This document shows, piece by piece, positions 10,601 through 16,814 of a stretch of 45,963 bases of DNA (within the stretch, counting starts at the first letter, position 1; the number at the start of each line of letters is the position of its first letter). The stretch is taken from assembly GCA_030602705.1 (NCBI GenBank), contig JAUVZF010000027.1:1-45963 (forward strand), read 5' to 3'. The translations under genes and the position numbers were made by a program. This stretch comes from Planctomycetota bacterium. GTDB lineage: Bacteria > Planctomycetota > Phycisphaerae > FEN-1346. The notes under the pieces are model-generated. The model was given only the letters and a program-made list of their open reading frames with translations, was not told the origin of the DNA and searched no databases.

Positions 10601-13600
10601 GCATCGGTTCGGCGCCCTCGGCCGACGGCACGTCCAGCACCTTGATGAGTTCGGCGATGGTCTTCTGGTCGTCGTCGGCGGCGGAGACCAGGAGGCTGTT
10701 GGTCTGCTCGCTGGCCACAATGACCACCGGGACGGTCGTGTGGCGTCTTTCTTCCGGTTGCGGTCCGGTCCCTGTCGCGTACCGCTGCGTCCGCAGCAGG
10801 AAGGCCGCGTTACGGTCACGCCGGCGTTGAACTCCAACAGCGTCCCAGCGCGCGGGCCATCGGCCGCGATCCCCGCCGTCGTCGAGATGATCCGGACCCT
10901 GGACCAGGGGTCCACCGGCCCCGGTGCCGGGGCCGGCGCTCGACTGGTAGCCTCGGCTCGAATACCACGGCCGGCTTGAGCCGGGCCCGCGCGACGCGTA
11001 AACCTGCCGGAGCGTCTCGGCGAGTTCGCGCGCGTTGGCGTGCTTGAGCGGCACGATGCGTGTCGTGGCGGTGGCGAGCGGGATGGCCGAGGTTTTCAGT
11101 TCCGACAGGAGTTTTTCGATGGTGGGCCAGTCGCCTGGTGCGGCCGAGATGAGCAGGCTGTTCGTGACCGACTCGGCCTCGACGCGGACATCGTTGGCCG
11201 AGACTTCGCCCCGCCGGCCAGTCCCGCTTTGCTGCGCCAGCATCCGTGTCAGCGCCTGGGCAAGTTCTCGCGCGTCGCCGACCTTGAGCGGCACGACGTG
11301 GATTTCGCGGGCCTGTTCGGCAAGTGGCTTATCGAGTTCGGCGATGAGTTTTTCGGCCGTCTGGATATCGCCGGCCGGGCCGGCCACGATGAGGCTGTTG
11401 GTCCGGACGTCGGCGCCGACGACCGTCTGGTAGGCCGGCGTTCCGTGCCGGCCGGGCTCCCGCCTGGCGAGGGCGTTCTGGAGAACGCCGGCCAGTTGCT
11501 GGGCGTCGGCGACCTTGAGACGGAAGGTCCGGATGCCGCCGCTCGTGGTGATGGCCTTGTCGAGTTGTTGGACCATTTGTTCGAGGGCCTTGAACTCGGC
11601 CTCCGGTGCACGGATGACGATGGAGTTGCTGGCCGCGTCGCCGCGGATAAAGACGGTCTGCGGGCGGCCCGGCTCGGGGGAAGGAAGCAGGCCGCGCAGC
11701 GTCTCGGCGATCTTGGCCGCGTCGCCGAAGGCGACCTGGATGATGTGAACCGGGTCCACCTTTTCGGCGGAGGGCGTGTCCATGGTGGCCACGAGTTCGG
11801 CGATGGCCTTCTGGTCGTCGGCGGCGGCGGAGACGAGCAGGCAGTTGCTGCGGTCGCTGGCGGAGATGGTGACGGGTACGAAGGGCCGCGACGACCTGCT
11901 GCGGCTGTAGGCGTAACTGCGTCTGCGCGCCTCGTAGATGCGGTTCAGCGAGTCGGCCAGTTCGCGGGCTTTGGCGTGCTGGAGGGGGATGATTCGCGTG
12001 GAGCCGGTTGCCCTCGGGACGGGCGTGGCCTTGAGTTGCTTGAGAAGTTTTTCGATGGTGGGCCAGTCGCCCGGGGCGGCCGAGATGAGCAGGCTGTTGG
12101 TTCCGCCATCGGCCACAATCCGCACGTTGGTGGCGGACTGGCTGGACCCGCTGCTGGGGTCGCCCTGGCCGAGCATTCGGGTAAGCGAGGAAGCGAGTTC
12201 CCTGGCGTCGCCGACCTGGAGTTGGACGACGTGGATTTCGCGGGTCTGCTCGCCCTCTTCGATTGGTTTGTCGAGTTCGGTGATGAGTTGCTCGGCGATC
12301 CGGATGTCGCCGGCCGACCCGGAGACGATGAGGCTGTTGGTGCGTGTGTCGGAGGAGACGCGGGTGCTCATGGCGCTGCGACTGCTACCGTAGCGACTGC
12401 TGCTGTAGCGGCTGCGCGGGTCGCCGGAGGAGCGGCTGATGGCACCTTCGATGACGCGTTCCAGTTGCTTGGCATCGGCCACCTTGAGTTTGAAGACCCG
12501 CATGCCGCCGACCTCCTGGCTGGCCTGGTCGAGGGTGCGGATGAGTTCCTCGATGCGAACCATCTGGTCGAGCGGCGCGGTGACGATGAGGCGGTTCGTG
12601 TTCACGTCGGCCACGACGCGAGCCTGCATGGTCTGGGAGCGCGACGAGGAGTAGCGGCTGGAACTCGAACTTGACGATACATAACGCTGCGGCAGGAGTT
12701 GCTTGATGGTGTTGGCGAGGTCCTCGGCGCGGGCGTTCTTGAGGTCGAAGATGCGCATGTCGCCGGTGGCGCCCGGTTCAATGGCATCGAGTTGCTCGAT
12801 GATCTGCTCGGCCAGGGCGATCTTCTCGCCCGAGCCGGATAGAAACAGCGTGTTGGTCCGCTGGTCGGGGATGGCCTTGACGCCCAGTTCCGACGGGTCC
12901 GGCTTCTGCCCATAGTTGGGATTGCGGACCCACTTGCCGGCCTTGTCGCGGATGTACTTTGGCTGCGCCGCCGTGCGGGCAACGGGAAACAGCGTGTTGA
13001 TGATGCCCACGATGCTCTGCGCCGAGGCGTGCTTGAGTCTGTAAGTCTTCAGAACACTCTCGGACGAGAGCGTGCCGGTGTCCAACTCGTCGAGGATGAC
13101 GCGAATGCGTTTCATGTTTTCGAGACGGTCGGTGATGATGATGCCCCGTCCGCGTCCGAGCGGCGCGACGGTGCCGTAGGTCGAGACGACCGGCATGAGG
13201 ACGCGGACGGCGTCCTCGGCGCTGATGAACTTCAGTGGCAGCATCATCGTCATGAGTTGGCCGGGACGGAGTTTGTCGGCCTCGTCCCAGCCCTTGACGA
13301 TGCGCAGCGGCGCCTTCATGGCCTCTTTGATGGGAACCACGCGCAGGAAGCGCGGCGTATCGACGGCCGTGTACCCGCGCATCGCCAGCAGGAGGTTGAG
13401 CGTGTCGAACGCCTCGTCGAAGGTGTACGGCTGCGGGTCGAAGAACGTCAGCGTGCCTTCGACGTGATACTCGCCGAGGATCGGTTTGCCGGCCATCTGG
13501 GCGAAGCGGCGGATGACGTCATCGTAGGGAATACCGTCGAACTGGAATCGGATCTCCGCCTTGTCGGCCGCCTTGGCCGCCGGCTTCGGCGCGGGCTTGG

Positions 13601-13799
13601 CAGGGGTAGCCGCCTCGGACTTGGCCTCGTCGGCGGGCTTCGCAGCCTTGGGCACGGGCGCCGGCGCCGCCTTCTTGGCGTCGGGCGGCTTCGATGGCGC
13701 GGGCGGCGCGTCGGCCGCACGCACGGCTACCGCGAGAACGATCGGCAGACACGCAAGGGCTACCGCGAGGCGTTTGGAAATCAGGTCGGCGATTCGCAT
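1611..13799 (-). CDS. gspD: Giant type II secretion secretin (GspD) with about 41 N-domain repeats
   Basis: Outer-membrane channel of the T2SS, about 4062 residues against roughly 650-700 for an ordinary GspD. Order: signal peptide (residues 1-30), Ala/Pro/Lys-rich linker (about 30-80), N0 domain (FQFDGIPYDDVIRRFAQMAG, about 82-170), about 41 N1-type Secretin_N repeats of 70-130 residues (about 175-3750), then a complete secretin domain (about 3753-4062) with VPFITNS, DVGIILDVTPRI, GGLI and VPFLGDIPGLGWLF. Each repeat has a strand such as VRVFPLKNADA, a helix, a variable loop, a strand like RTNSLIVSA, and a helix ending in LD. Loops range from absent to Ser/Arg/Tyr-rich, Pro/Lys-rich or collagen-like. 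The start at 13799 is preferred over 13805 because AAGGAG sits six bases upstream of 13799 but touches the earlier ATG. Last but one in the operon. Secretin identity is certain; the ring-stack shape is inferred. Confidence 0.95.
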   Translation of the reverse strand: MRIADLISKRLAVALACLPIVLAVAVRAADAPPAPSKPPDAKKAAPAPVPKAAKPADEAKSEAATPAKPAPKPAAKAADKAEIRFQFDGIPYDDVIRRFAQMAGKPILGEYHVEGTLTFFDPQPYTFDEAFDTLNLLLAMRGYTAVDTPRFLRVVPIKEAMKAPLRIVKGWDEADKLRPGQLMTMMLPLKFISAEDAVRVLMPVVSTYGTVAPLGRGRGIIITDRLENMKRIRVILDELDTGTLSSESVLKTYRLKHASAQSIVGIINTLFPVARTAAQPKYIRDKAGKWVRNPNYGQKPDPSELGVKAIPDQRTNTLFLSGSGEKIALAEQIIEQLDAIEPGATGDMRIFDLKNARAEDLANTIKQLLPQRYVSSSSSSSRYSSSRSQTMQARVVADVNTNRLIVTAPLDQMVRIEELIRTLDQASQEVGGMRVFKLKVADAKQLERVIEGAISRSSGDPRSRYSSSRYGSSRSAMSTRVSSDTRTNSLIVSGSAGDIRIAEQLITELDKPIEEGEQTREIHVVQLQVGDARELASSLTRMLGQGDPSSGSSQSATNVRIVADGGTNSLLISAAPGDWPTIEKLLKQLKATPVPRATGSTRIIPLQHAKARELADSLNRIYEARRRSYAYSRSRSSRPFVPVTISASDRSNCLLVSAAADDQKAIAELVATMDTPSAEKVDPVHIIQVAFGDAAKIAETLRGLLPSPEPGRPQTVFIRGDAASNSIVIRAPEAEFKALEQMVQQLDKAITTSGGIRTFRLKVADAQQLAGVLQNALARREPGRHGTPAYQTVVGADVRTNSLIVAGPAGDIQTAEKLIAELDKPLAEQAREIHVVPLKVGDARELAQALTRMLAQQSGTGRRGEVSANDVRVEAESVTNSLLISAAPGDWPTIEKLLSELKTSAIPLATATTRIVPLKHANARELAETLRQVYASRGPGSSRPWYSSRGYQSSAGPGTGAGGPLVQGPDHLDDGGDRGRWPARWDAVGVQRRRDRNAAFLLRTQRYATGTGPQPEERRHTTVPVVIVASEQTNSLLVSAADDDQKTIAELIKVLDVPSAEGAEPMRMIRLQSADAVQLAGTLKAMVPRPKPGETESVVIEAEPLSNSVLIRGPEADRKMFEEMIATLDQATQQQAREIRRIQLKHVSASQLAQMLGQLYRPGPVPAADRGERVVIAAAPGDRTLVVDAPRDKIEEIATLVASLDVADAPAQVADAPAPVEVRTYRLTSANAAELAVSLSRLFAQQRSRRGAPAEDEPEPRFEADGATNQVIVAATPTQFEVIDELIKKLEVATSLARETKMFRLKAAKAADIVGVLQTMLVDTPAGATGRGRGGKTADVRVAAMPDTNDVVVQGPPEKLALAEELIKTFDAEGAAGQTGIVIVKLKNAQAESLAEAVNSALASKATPVGSRFRRGPVPAQQDRVMVTPELNSNCVLVRGPLVEIPAVVEMIKALDDGSTGTGAEVRVYPLENGEASALAASLGRLFQDMLRQQAGRSRNAPAVPFSIAADDRTQSLVISTTPSHFALIEQILHSLDQAPAAPEADVQYIWLANADAVEVAAQLEDMYKTRKGNKPVISADEFSNAITIIAKEADLKVIEPIITKLDKAAKDNSYRVRVIPLTSVKAEKMAQILRSVYQQMTGNKVTLTTETPEATKGPEGESGPVGVEGPGRAPAPDADTQEPGDADTGAAPPGVTIAVDKNSNSLIVSGSRQELDYIQDLVDELMWTSMDVDAEFRVFKIEKADPQTVARTLDELFNPKPKPQPKGQKGPPAPAPPPVISVVADLRTRSVIVRAKPLDFEDVEMLIKQLDQVPTVVSEVRIFPLKNTDATEVARNLKDLFQRAVQRPAAPKPQPKKGGQPKGQQPQQQRVEMIRQVLELRTKQGITQVDIASMVNVSANRQTNSVIVTAPVDAMEIVAGIIEELDQSGMAAVTSIRMYPVKNAEIAPTVTALREVFGATTKTTTAGKRSAKTVLDAEIIITGDEAGRMIIVSAPAEEHKLIESVIMQMDEAQGLGDITIKVYRLQNAEASAVATALSATVDRSASGGTRRSATGSATRGSSTGQVQISADRSSNSLVVRAGAEDHDQIVKLIEQLDSGAAAGLRSEMLILENAKAEDLAPVLEKMAKSSTAVTTGASRYGTRAATAGQQAVTVSAEKGSNALVISGPSSGVDKIVQMAKDLDKATTSSAAMVRVIPLTNGDAPNVAAMVQDLYRQQYMIAAREKRSIDPLAVSSDARANAIVLATSDEMYKQVSEWVAQIEKMQPQRGALKIITLKHADPTEVERAIQQIFGEAVSRSVTPVRRRRSPSSRSRGSRGAPGATGRQGPTGGKVETTVLPQQRSILINASDADYEIIKKLVEALDAAAADAKRQYKVFALKNASNARVATALTALYRAVPGIAARPEDQVTVTALANTDAVVVSATAEKMEEVDHLIQQLDKEEVAPQLEFRIYPLENAQPAKLMPVLQQMLNQVRQMRPGEPLNVQADERTRSIIVTARGPMFDQVETIIKTLDKKPAFAETEVLIIPLKHADATRLATVLTDMLRPSATAQVTPEARALQEQVRLLKVRSADGRVIPQLDLTKPIKITADPTLANAQGSNALLISSTPDNLKAMAAIVGVLDRVPLAEGTKVRVVHLKNADAESVADVLKDIFTQGQRLGGKEQTSVEGKAEPDSVTGKALTNPLNVSADLRTNSLVLSGIEESLALADLVIQDLDRDAGKIVTEVRVFHLKYADVARLVPVLQAVFGESPPTAGTEGLKTQVTRLRTVLEKGKGVNVTDVPKARPALTIQADPTTSAIVVAARSDVMPLIADVIKTMDIPGAGSLNVVQIIPLVNADATRLKGVIDGLYTGPNAQFARPEDVPTVQVDTRTNALVVSASEKTFAMVGTLLKGLDAKQPIAMRDIRIVPLKNAEATTIGPVLQQLMDARVQRFATLGAADAEALRVIIMADARSNSLLIGGSAEGFQLAKSLAEQLDGASPAISGQIQLFPLEHANAGTISTTLQNLFTQRYQAARTVDIQRQRPIILPDVRVNALLVAANADDTKVIQGLLKKLDVELKDPSVRLVVIPLEHNDCGLVGPMLQRLFAARLQSMTLPGQTPVPQDRVDIETDPLSNALIVSASKENLALITGLLGKVDVAPPDETGIVRMYTLQNSDAQRIATMLQALITQGLYKPGMIAAGPNQVLADREKVSITVDVRTNTLIVSASRENFAVLEEIIRKIDSSEDFSVLGDLRMFTLKNANATRLAPTLQQLFDAKRAAEVAAGGTGRMLPVSVIADARTNTLLVAGSRESFNAIEAMIRELDTDQVLAANEFRIFYLKQATATVLQPTLEQLFAQRATRGEPIEPVTIVTEPRTNSLIVSASPEDMKLAESLIARLDAEPDRPGTTVQVFPLAKADATQVAGTLTSLYQMPGAAAGPTVGISVDERINAIVIQAGPADQKRIGELVKELDSDTVPRVTEIRVFTLENADATEMATILNDALNQKPTPLTATSPNRQALLQFVTHSQDGGKLVTSALQEGVLITPDRRSNSLVISAPLENMPLLESLIKAMDSTSPRTAEIRVFTLINSDARAMAQVLNELFRMQQTAGAAGGKQAIEYTLTPAEGDAKGPAAVIGSAEDVALTVTVDIRTNSLLVGGTKHYVELASKVVQELDESTAAERLTEVYRLRNAQAEDIEAALTNFLDQERALLEEQLGADGAGTSQYILEREVAIVAEPTSNTLLLSASPRYYDVVAQMIQELDQPPPQVLIQVLLAEVTIDETNEFGIEWQAMETWRGHDLTGGTAPAFAASAGLTLNPGFQVSVTGGDVNFMLRALQSQGRLEVLSRPQILASDNQQATINIGQRVPFITNSRITEEGTTINTIEYQDVGIILDVTPRINPDGFVKLEVHPEISALDDSTVPISEGVNAIIVNNRSAETTVTVQDGHTIIIGGLITTTDRDRLNKVPFLGDIPGLGWLFRSTRKVKERTELLIILTPTVLRNIEEADIETASQVKRLNLLRGTRAKQLKDQTFEEFSDKLWDELKVTPNGEKADKPAPRPSTRIHVPAQIEKGQRTP
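10392..12503 (-). repeat. Duplicated four-domain block inside gspD
   Basis: Two consecutive blocks of four N-domains correspond unit by unit: 11535-12503 (969 bases) and 10392-11534 (1143 bases). Paired units share signatures: KLKVADAK with RLKVADAQ; REIHVVQLQVGDARELA with REIHVVPLKVGDARELA; TRIIPLQHAKARELA with TRIVPLKHANARELA; LLPSPEPG with MVPRPKPG. The string NSLLISAAPGDWPTIEKLL is identical in both second units, and the DNA there is nearly identical (near 11115-11163 and 12047-12099). The second block is 174 bases longer because of an inverted insertion in its third unit. This shows directly that the array grew by multi-domain duplication. Confidence 0.85.
10743..10945 (+). repeat. Inverted fragment of a secretin N-domain inserted inside gspD
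   Basis: Read on the plus strand, opposite to gspD, this segment translates to TVTPALNSNSVPARGP and IPAVVEMIRTLDQGSTGPGA. That matches the minus-strand gspD repeat near 9401-9560 (MVTPELNSNCVLVRGP, IPAVVEMIKALDDGSTGTGA). The 18 bases GCCGTCGTCGAGATGATC occur at 10875-10892 on plus and at 9444-9461 on minus. In the gspD frame the segment encodes a Gly/Arg/Asp-rich stretch of roughly 60 residues unlike any N-domain, inserted in the loop of the tenth repeat. The reading frame stays open. Confidence 0.85.
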
Positions 13800-13805
13800 G
13801 AACAT

Positions 13806-13845
13806 CTCCTTGGGACCGTACGGGCCACGGGTCTGGGGGCCCGTA
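13806..13845 (-). promoter_or_regulatory. Shine-Dalgarno and stem-loop ahead of gspD
   Basis: Reading the minus strand, an 8-base perfect stem (TACGGGCC at 13838-13845 and GGCCCGTA at 13819-13826, 11-base loop) lies just before AAGGAG (13806-13811). The Shine-Dalgarno lies six bases from the ATG at 13799 but directly touches the ATG at 13805, so it favours the second ATG. The stem fills most of the 44-base gap between gspM and gspD. It could influence gspD translation or protect the downstream mRNA; neither is shown. Confidence 0.5.
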
Positions 13846-13853
13846 AGGCCTGT

Positions 13854-14903
13854 CTATTGAGTCGCGCCTTTGGGCGACGGCGTTTTGGCAGGTGGCGTTG
13901 CCTTCAGTTCCGGGAGACCGGGGGGCAAGTGCTCGGCCTTCAGCGTATGCTTTTCCGACAGGTAGCGTCCGAGTTCCACGGCATGGTACTCGGAGCCGAT
14001 TCGAAGTACGATGCGACTGCTCGAAAGGATGTCCGGTTTGCCCGGCATGGGCAGCGGCCGGTAATCGACCATGACGATGGTGCCGCCGGCCAGGTCGTCG
14101 CCGGGTTTGTACCTGGCGACGTTGCCGCTGCTGGAGTCGTGAATGAGGACATCGGTCTTTCCGCCCCAGGTGGGCAGGCCGACCAGCCGGTAGCGGCCTC
14201 TTGGCACTTCGGGCGGCCGTGTCGGCGACGGGGCGGTCGGTTTGGGCCGGCGGGCCTGGATATACGGCCGGAAGAGGTCCCGCGTGGCGATGACCTGGTA
14301 GTGTTTGCGGTCGGGCCCTTCCAGGACGGCGGGGTCGATCTCCGCCGTTACCTTTGCCGTGGCCAGTGTCTGCCCTTTGGGGGGGTACAGGACGAGCGTC
14401 GCGTACTTGACCTGCAAGTCGACGTCTGAATGCGCTTGAATGGGCGAGATCATGAGGTTGTCGAGGCGGTGGAGGTGCGGCTCCTTGGTCATCAGGTAGA
14501 GGAAGTTGATAATCTTCTCCAGGCCTCCGCGCACCTGCACCATCCAACCGACCTCTTTGTAGATGCCTGGCGCCCGGGCGCCGGTGATCGGCTTGAGGGT
14601 GAGGCGTTCGGCGCCGAGGCCGCTCGCCGCCAGGACGGCGGTGATGCGGGTGCGGACCTTTTCGCTTACCTTCAGTTCATCGGTGCCGTAGGTCTTGGCG
14701 GCAAGTTCCGCGAGGCGGGTCTTGTAGGAGGGCTCCCTGTCCTTCTCGGCGCGGGCCTCTTCGATCTGGATGACGAGTTCCCTGGCCTGGTTGAATTGCC
14801 GGGCGGCGGGCATGAGAAAAACCCGGTTGATCGCCATGTAGGTGACGAAACCGACGACGATGAGTCCGGCGGCGGCGGCCAGGATTTTCTCCCGCTTGTT
14901 CAT
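13854..14903 (-). CDS. gspM: GspM/PilO-like assembly-platform protein with a GspC/PilP-like C-terminal region
   Basis: 349 residues. A short cytoplasmic start (MNKREK), one membrane helix (about residues 8-26), a helical stretch, then a ferredoxin-like region (ITAVLAASGLGAERLTLKPI ... EKIINFLYLMTKEPHLHRLD), as in PilO/GspM. From about residue 205 a second part begins with YQVIATRDLFRPY, a Pro-rich spacer and RYRLVGLPTWGG, DVLIHDSSSGNVARYKPGDD and GGTIVMVDYRPLP. This resembles the homology region of GspC or PilP, which in other systems touches the secretin N0 domain. No separate gspC is seen in the window, so this protein may do both jobs. It starts 4 bases after the gspL stop and precedes gspD by 54 bases. 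GspM assignment good; the GspC-like part is inferred from short motifs. Confidence 0.8.
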   Translation of the reverse strand: MNKREKILAAAAGLIVVGFVTYMAINRVFLMPAARQFNQARELVIQIEEARAEKDREPSYKTRLAELAAKTYGTDELKVSEKVRTRITAVLAASGLGAERLTLKPITGARAPGIYKEVGWMVQVRGGLEKIINFLYLMTKEPHLHRLDNLMISPIQAHSDVDLQVKYATLVLYPPKGQTLATAKVTAEIDPAVLEGPDRKHYQVIATRDLFRPYIQARRPKPTAPSPTRPPEVPRGRYRLVGLPTWGGKTDVLIHDSSSGNVARYKPGDDLAGGTIVMVDYRPLPMPGKPDILSSSRIVLRIGSEYHAVELGRYLSEKHTLKAEHLPPGLPELKATPPAKTPSPKGATQ

Positions 14904-14907
14904 GAAC

Positions 14908-16812
14908 TTACCTTGAGGGCGGCCGACCGCTGTATCGGCCGTTTGGATAGCGTGTTTCGCCCGGGCGAGACGGTGGTTTGGATGGCCGACGTCGCATCAG
15001 TTTCTTGTACCGTTCGTACCATGCCCTGCGGGCGTCCTCGCCGGCGTCCTTCGGCGGGCGCTGGCGATAGAGTTCGCTGCGCTGCCTTTCCCACTCCTGG
15101 TAGGACATCGGCCCTCCGGTTGGAGGCTTCGACTCTCCGGCATGCTGGGGGGGCGGCTTGGCGGAAGAAGGCCCGGCCTCTCCTGGGCGCGGCGAGGGCG
15201 GCTTTCCAGGGGGCCGCGGCCCGGACGAGCGGCCGAACTGTTCGGCCGACACGTCGTCGTCGGGGCGCGGCGGGGGCGAGAGGTCGGCCAAAGCGACCTG
15301 CATGTCGGGTTTGATGATCACCTTGACGGCGGTCGAATAGTTGTAGCCGTAGCGGTCTTTGGTGGTCGTGACCTGGCCGGGCTTGAAGCCGTAGCCCGCC
15401 TGCGCCAAGCGGTCGCCGAGGCTGTTGATGGCGTCGTTGCTGCTCGCCCTGACGTTGAACTTCAGCGACGCGTCCGGGTTGGTGCTCAGACTCGTGACGT
15501 AGGCCTCGCTGCACGAGGGGAACACTCCACTCAAGTAAGCCCACTGGTCGAGCCAGTTGCGCCCGGCCTTGACCCACTTTTCGATCGTCTCGACGCGCTG
15601 CCTGAGGGCGATGACCTTCTTGTTTGCCTGCTTCAGGCGCTTGAGTTGCTCGGTCAGTTCGCTGACCTGCGAGGCCGCCCTGTACCAGTGCAGGCCCGCG
15701 CCGGCGAAGGCCGCCACGACCACCAGGACGACTGCCGCCACCCCTGCGACGGTAAGCATTTTCGCGAGGTCGCGCTGGACGGGCGGGCGTTTCGGGTTGA
15801 GGAAATCGAATGGCGGCGCGTCGGCGTCGCCCTGCCCCACAGCCAGGCCGACCGCCGAGATGAAAGCCGAAGCATCGGGGGTCGTCTCCCGCAGTTCGAG
15901 CGCCGAGGAGAGGTCCAGGACCTCACAGGGGACGTTCAATCGGGCGGTAAGCGACTCGGCAACCTGTGTCTCGATCCCCGTGCCGCCGGCGAGCACGAGT
16001 GCCTCGATCCTCTGGCCGCGCTCAACGCCCATGTAACTCTGAAGGCTTCGGGCAACCTCCTGCACGACGGTCGCGACGGCTTCGCCGCTGGTCGGCTGGT
16101 CCTCAGCGGGCTGCGGGGGAATCTCGATGACCGCCGAGCGGCTGAAGGTGAGTCCGCCCTCTTCCATGACGTCGATCTCGGTCTCGTCGGCCGCGATATG
16201 CACCAGGGCCACGCGACCGCGAGCCCGCGTGCCGGCGTACGCTTCGACGCACCGCATGTTCGCATACGGCCGCAGACCCAGCCGGAGCAGTCTGACACCG
16301 GCCGCCTCGGCAATCTGCTGGTAGTACTCGCGGACGGGTTGCTGAACGGCAGCCACGAGCACGTGCTCGCCCTGTGGTTCGTCCTCCGGAGCGGGCTGGG
16401 CGCCGTAGTGGCTCTCGATCGTAAAGTCGATGACGGCCTCTTCGGGCCGGAACGAGAGTTCCTTCTCGGCCTGGAACCGCACCATGTTGGCGAGTTCGGC
16501 CGGCCCGGAGACTGGCGGCAGGACAAGCGGCTTGAGGACGGCCTTGCTTCGAGGGACGTTCATCAGGACGGCGGTGCTGGCGAGATGCATCTGGTCGAGT
16601 GTGTACTTGACGAACTCGCCCACGGCCGGGGCATCGGCCATGTCGAGTCCCTCCGGCATGTCGGCAGCAACCGCCTTGCGGATGTGTGTGCGCCCGCCGG
16701 ATGATTCGGCCTCGATGATGCGAAGTTGGCGGCCGTCGAAATCGAGTGCACAGAAGCGGCCGACTTTCTTCTGTCGCGACAGCCCTTTGACCTTTTCGGA
16801 GAGCGATGTCAT
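14908..16812 (-). CDS. gspL: GspL-type assembly-platform protein (PilM-PilN fusion)
   Basis: 634 residues. Residues 1-310 have the actin-like PilM/GspL fold: a first phosphate-loop-like strand (CALDFDGRQLRIIEAE), a middle strand VALVHIAADETEIDV and the later LVLAGGTG motif. A membrane helix follows (about residues 340-362), then a coiled coil (QVSELTEQLKRLKQANKKVI) and a PilN-like periplasmic ferredoxin-fold domain (SLKFNVRASSNDAINSLGDR). The last 120 or so residues are Pro/Arg-rich with WERQRSELYRQ and WYERYKKLMRRR helices, an extension not usual for GspL. It links the GspE ATPase to the inner-membrane platform with GspF and GspM. ATG chosen at 16812, two bases after the gspK stop. The longer open frame to 16971 runs back into gspK and is not used. 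Confidence 0.9.
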   Translation of the reverse strand: MTSLSEKVKGLSRQKKVGRFCALDFDGRQLRIIEAESSGGRTHIRKAVAADMPEGLDMADAPAVGEFVKYTLDQMHLASTAVLMNVPRSKAVLKPLVLPPVSGPAELANMVRFQAEKELSFRPEEAVIDFTIESHYGAQPAPEDEPQGEHVLVAAVQQPVREYYQQIAEAAGVRLLRLGLRPYANMRCVEAYAGTRARGRVALVHIAADETEIDVMEEGGLTFSRSAVIEIPPQPAEDQPTSGEAVATVVQEVARSLQSYMGVERGQRIEALVLAGGTGIETQVAESLTARLNVPCEVLDLSSALELRETTPDASAFISAVGLAVGQGDADAPPFDFLNPKRPPVQRDLAKMLTVAGVAAVVLVVVAAFAGAGLHWYRAASQVSELTEQLKRLKQANKKVIALRQRVETIEKWVKAGRNWLDQWAYLSGVFPSCSEAYVTSLSTNPDASLKFNVRASSNDAINSLGDRLAQAGYGFKPGQVTTTKDRYGYNYSTAVKVIIKPDMQVALADLSPPPRPDDDVSAEQFGRSSGPRPPGKPPSPRPGEAGPSSAKPPPQHAGESKPPTGGPMSYQEWERQRSELYRQRPPKDAGEDARRAWYERYKKLMRRRPSKPPSRPGETRYPNGRYSGRPPSR

Positions 16813-16814
16813 GG

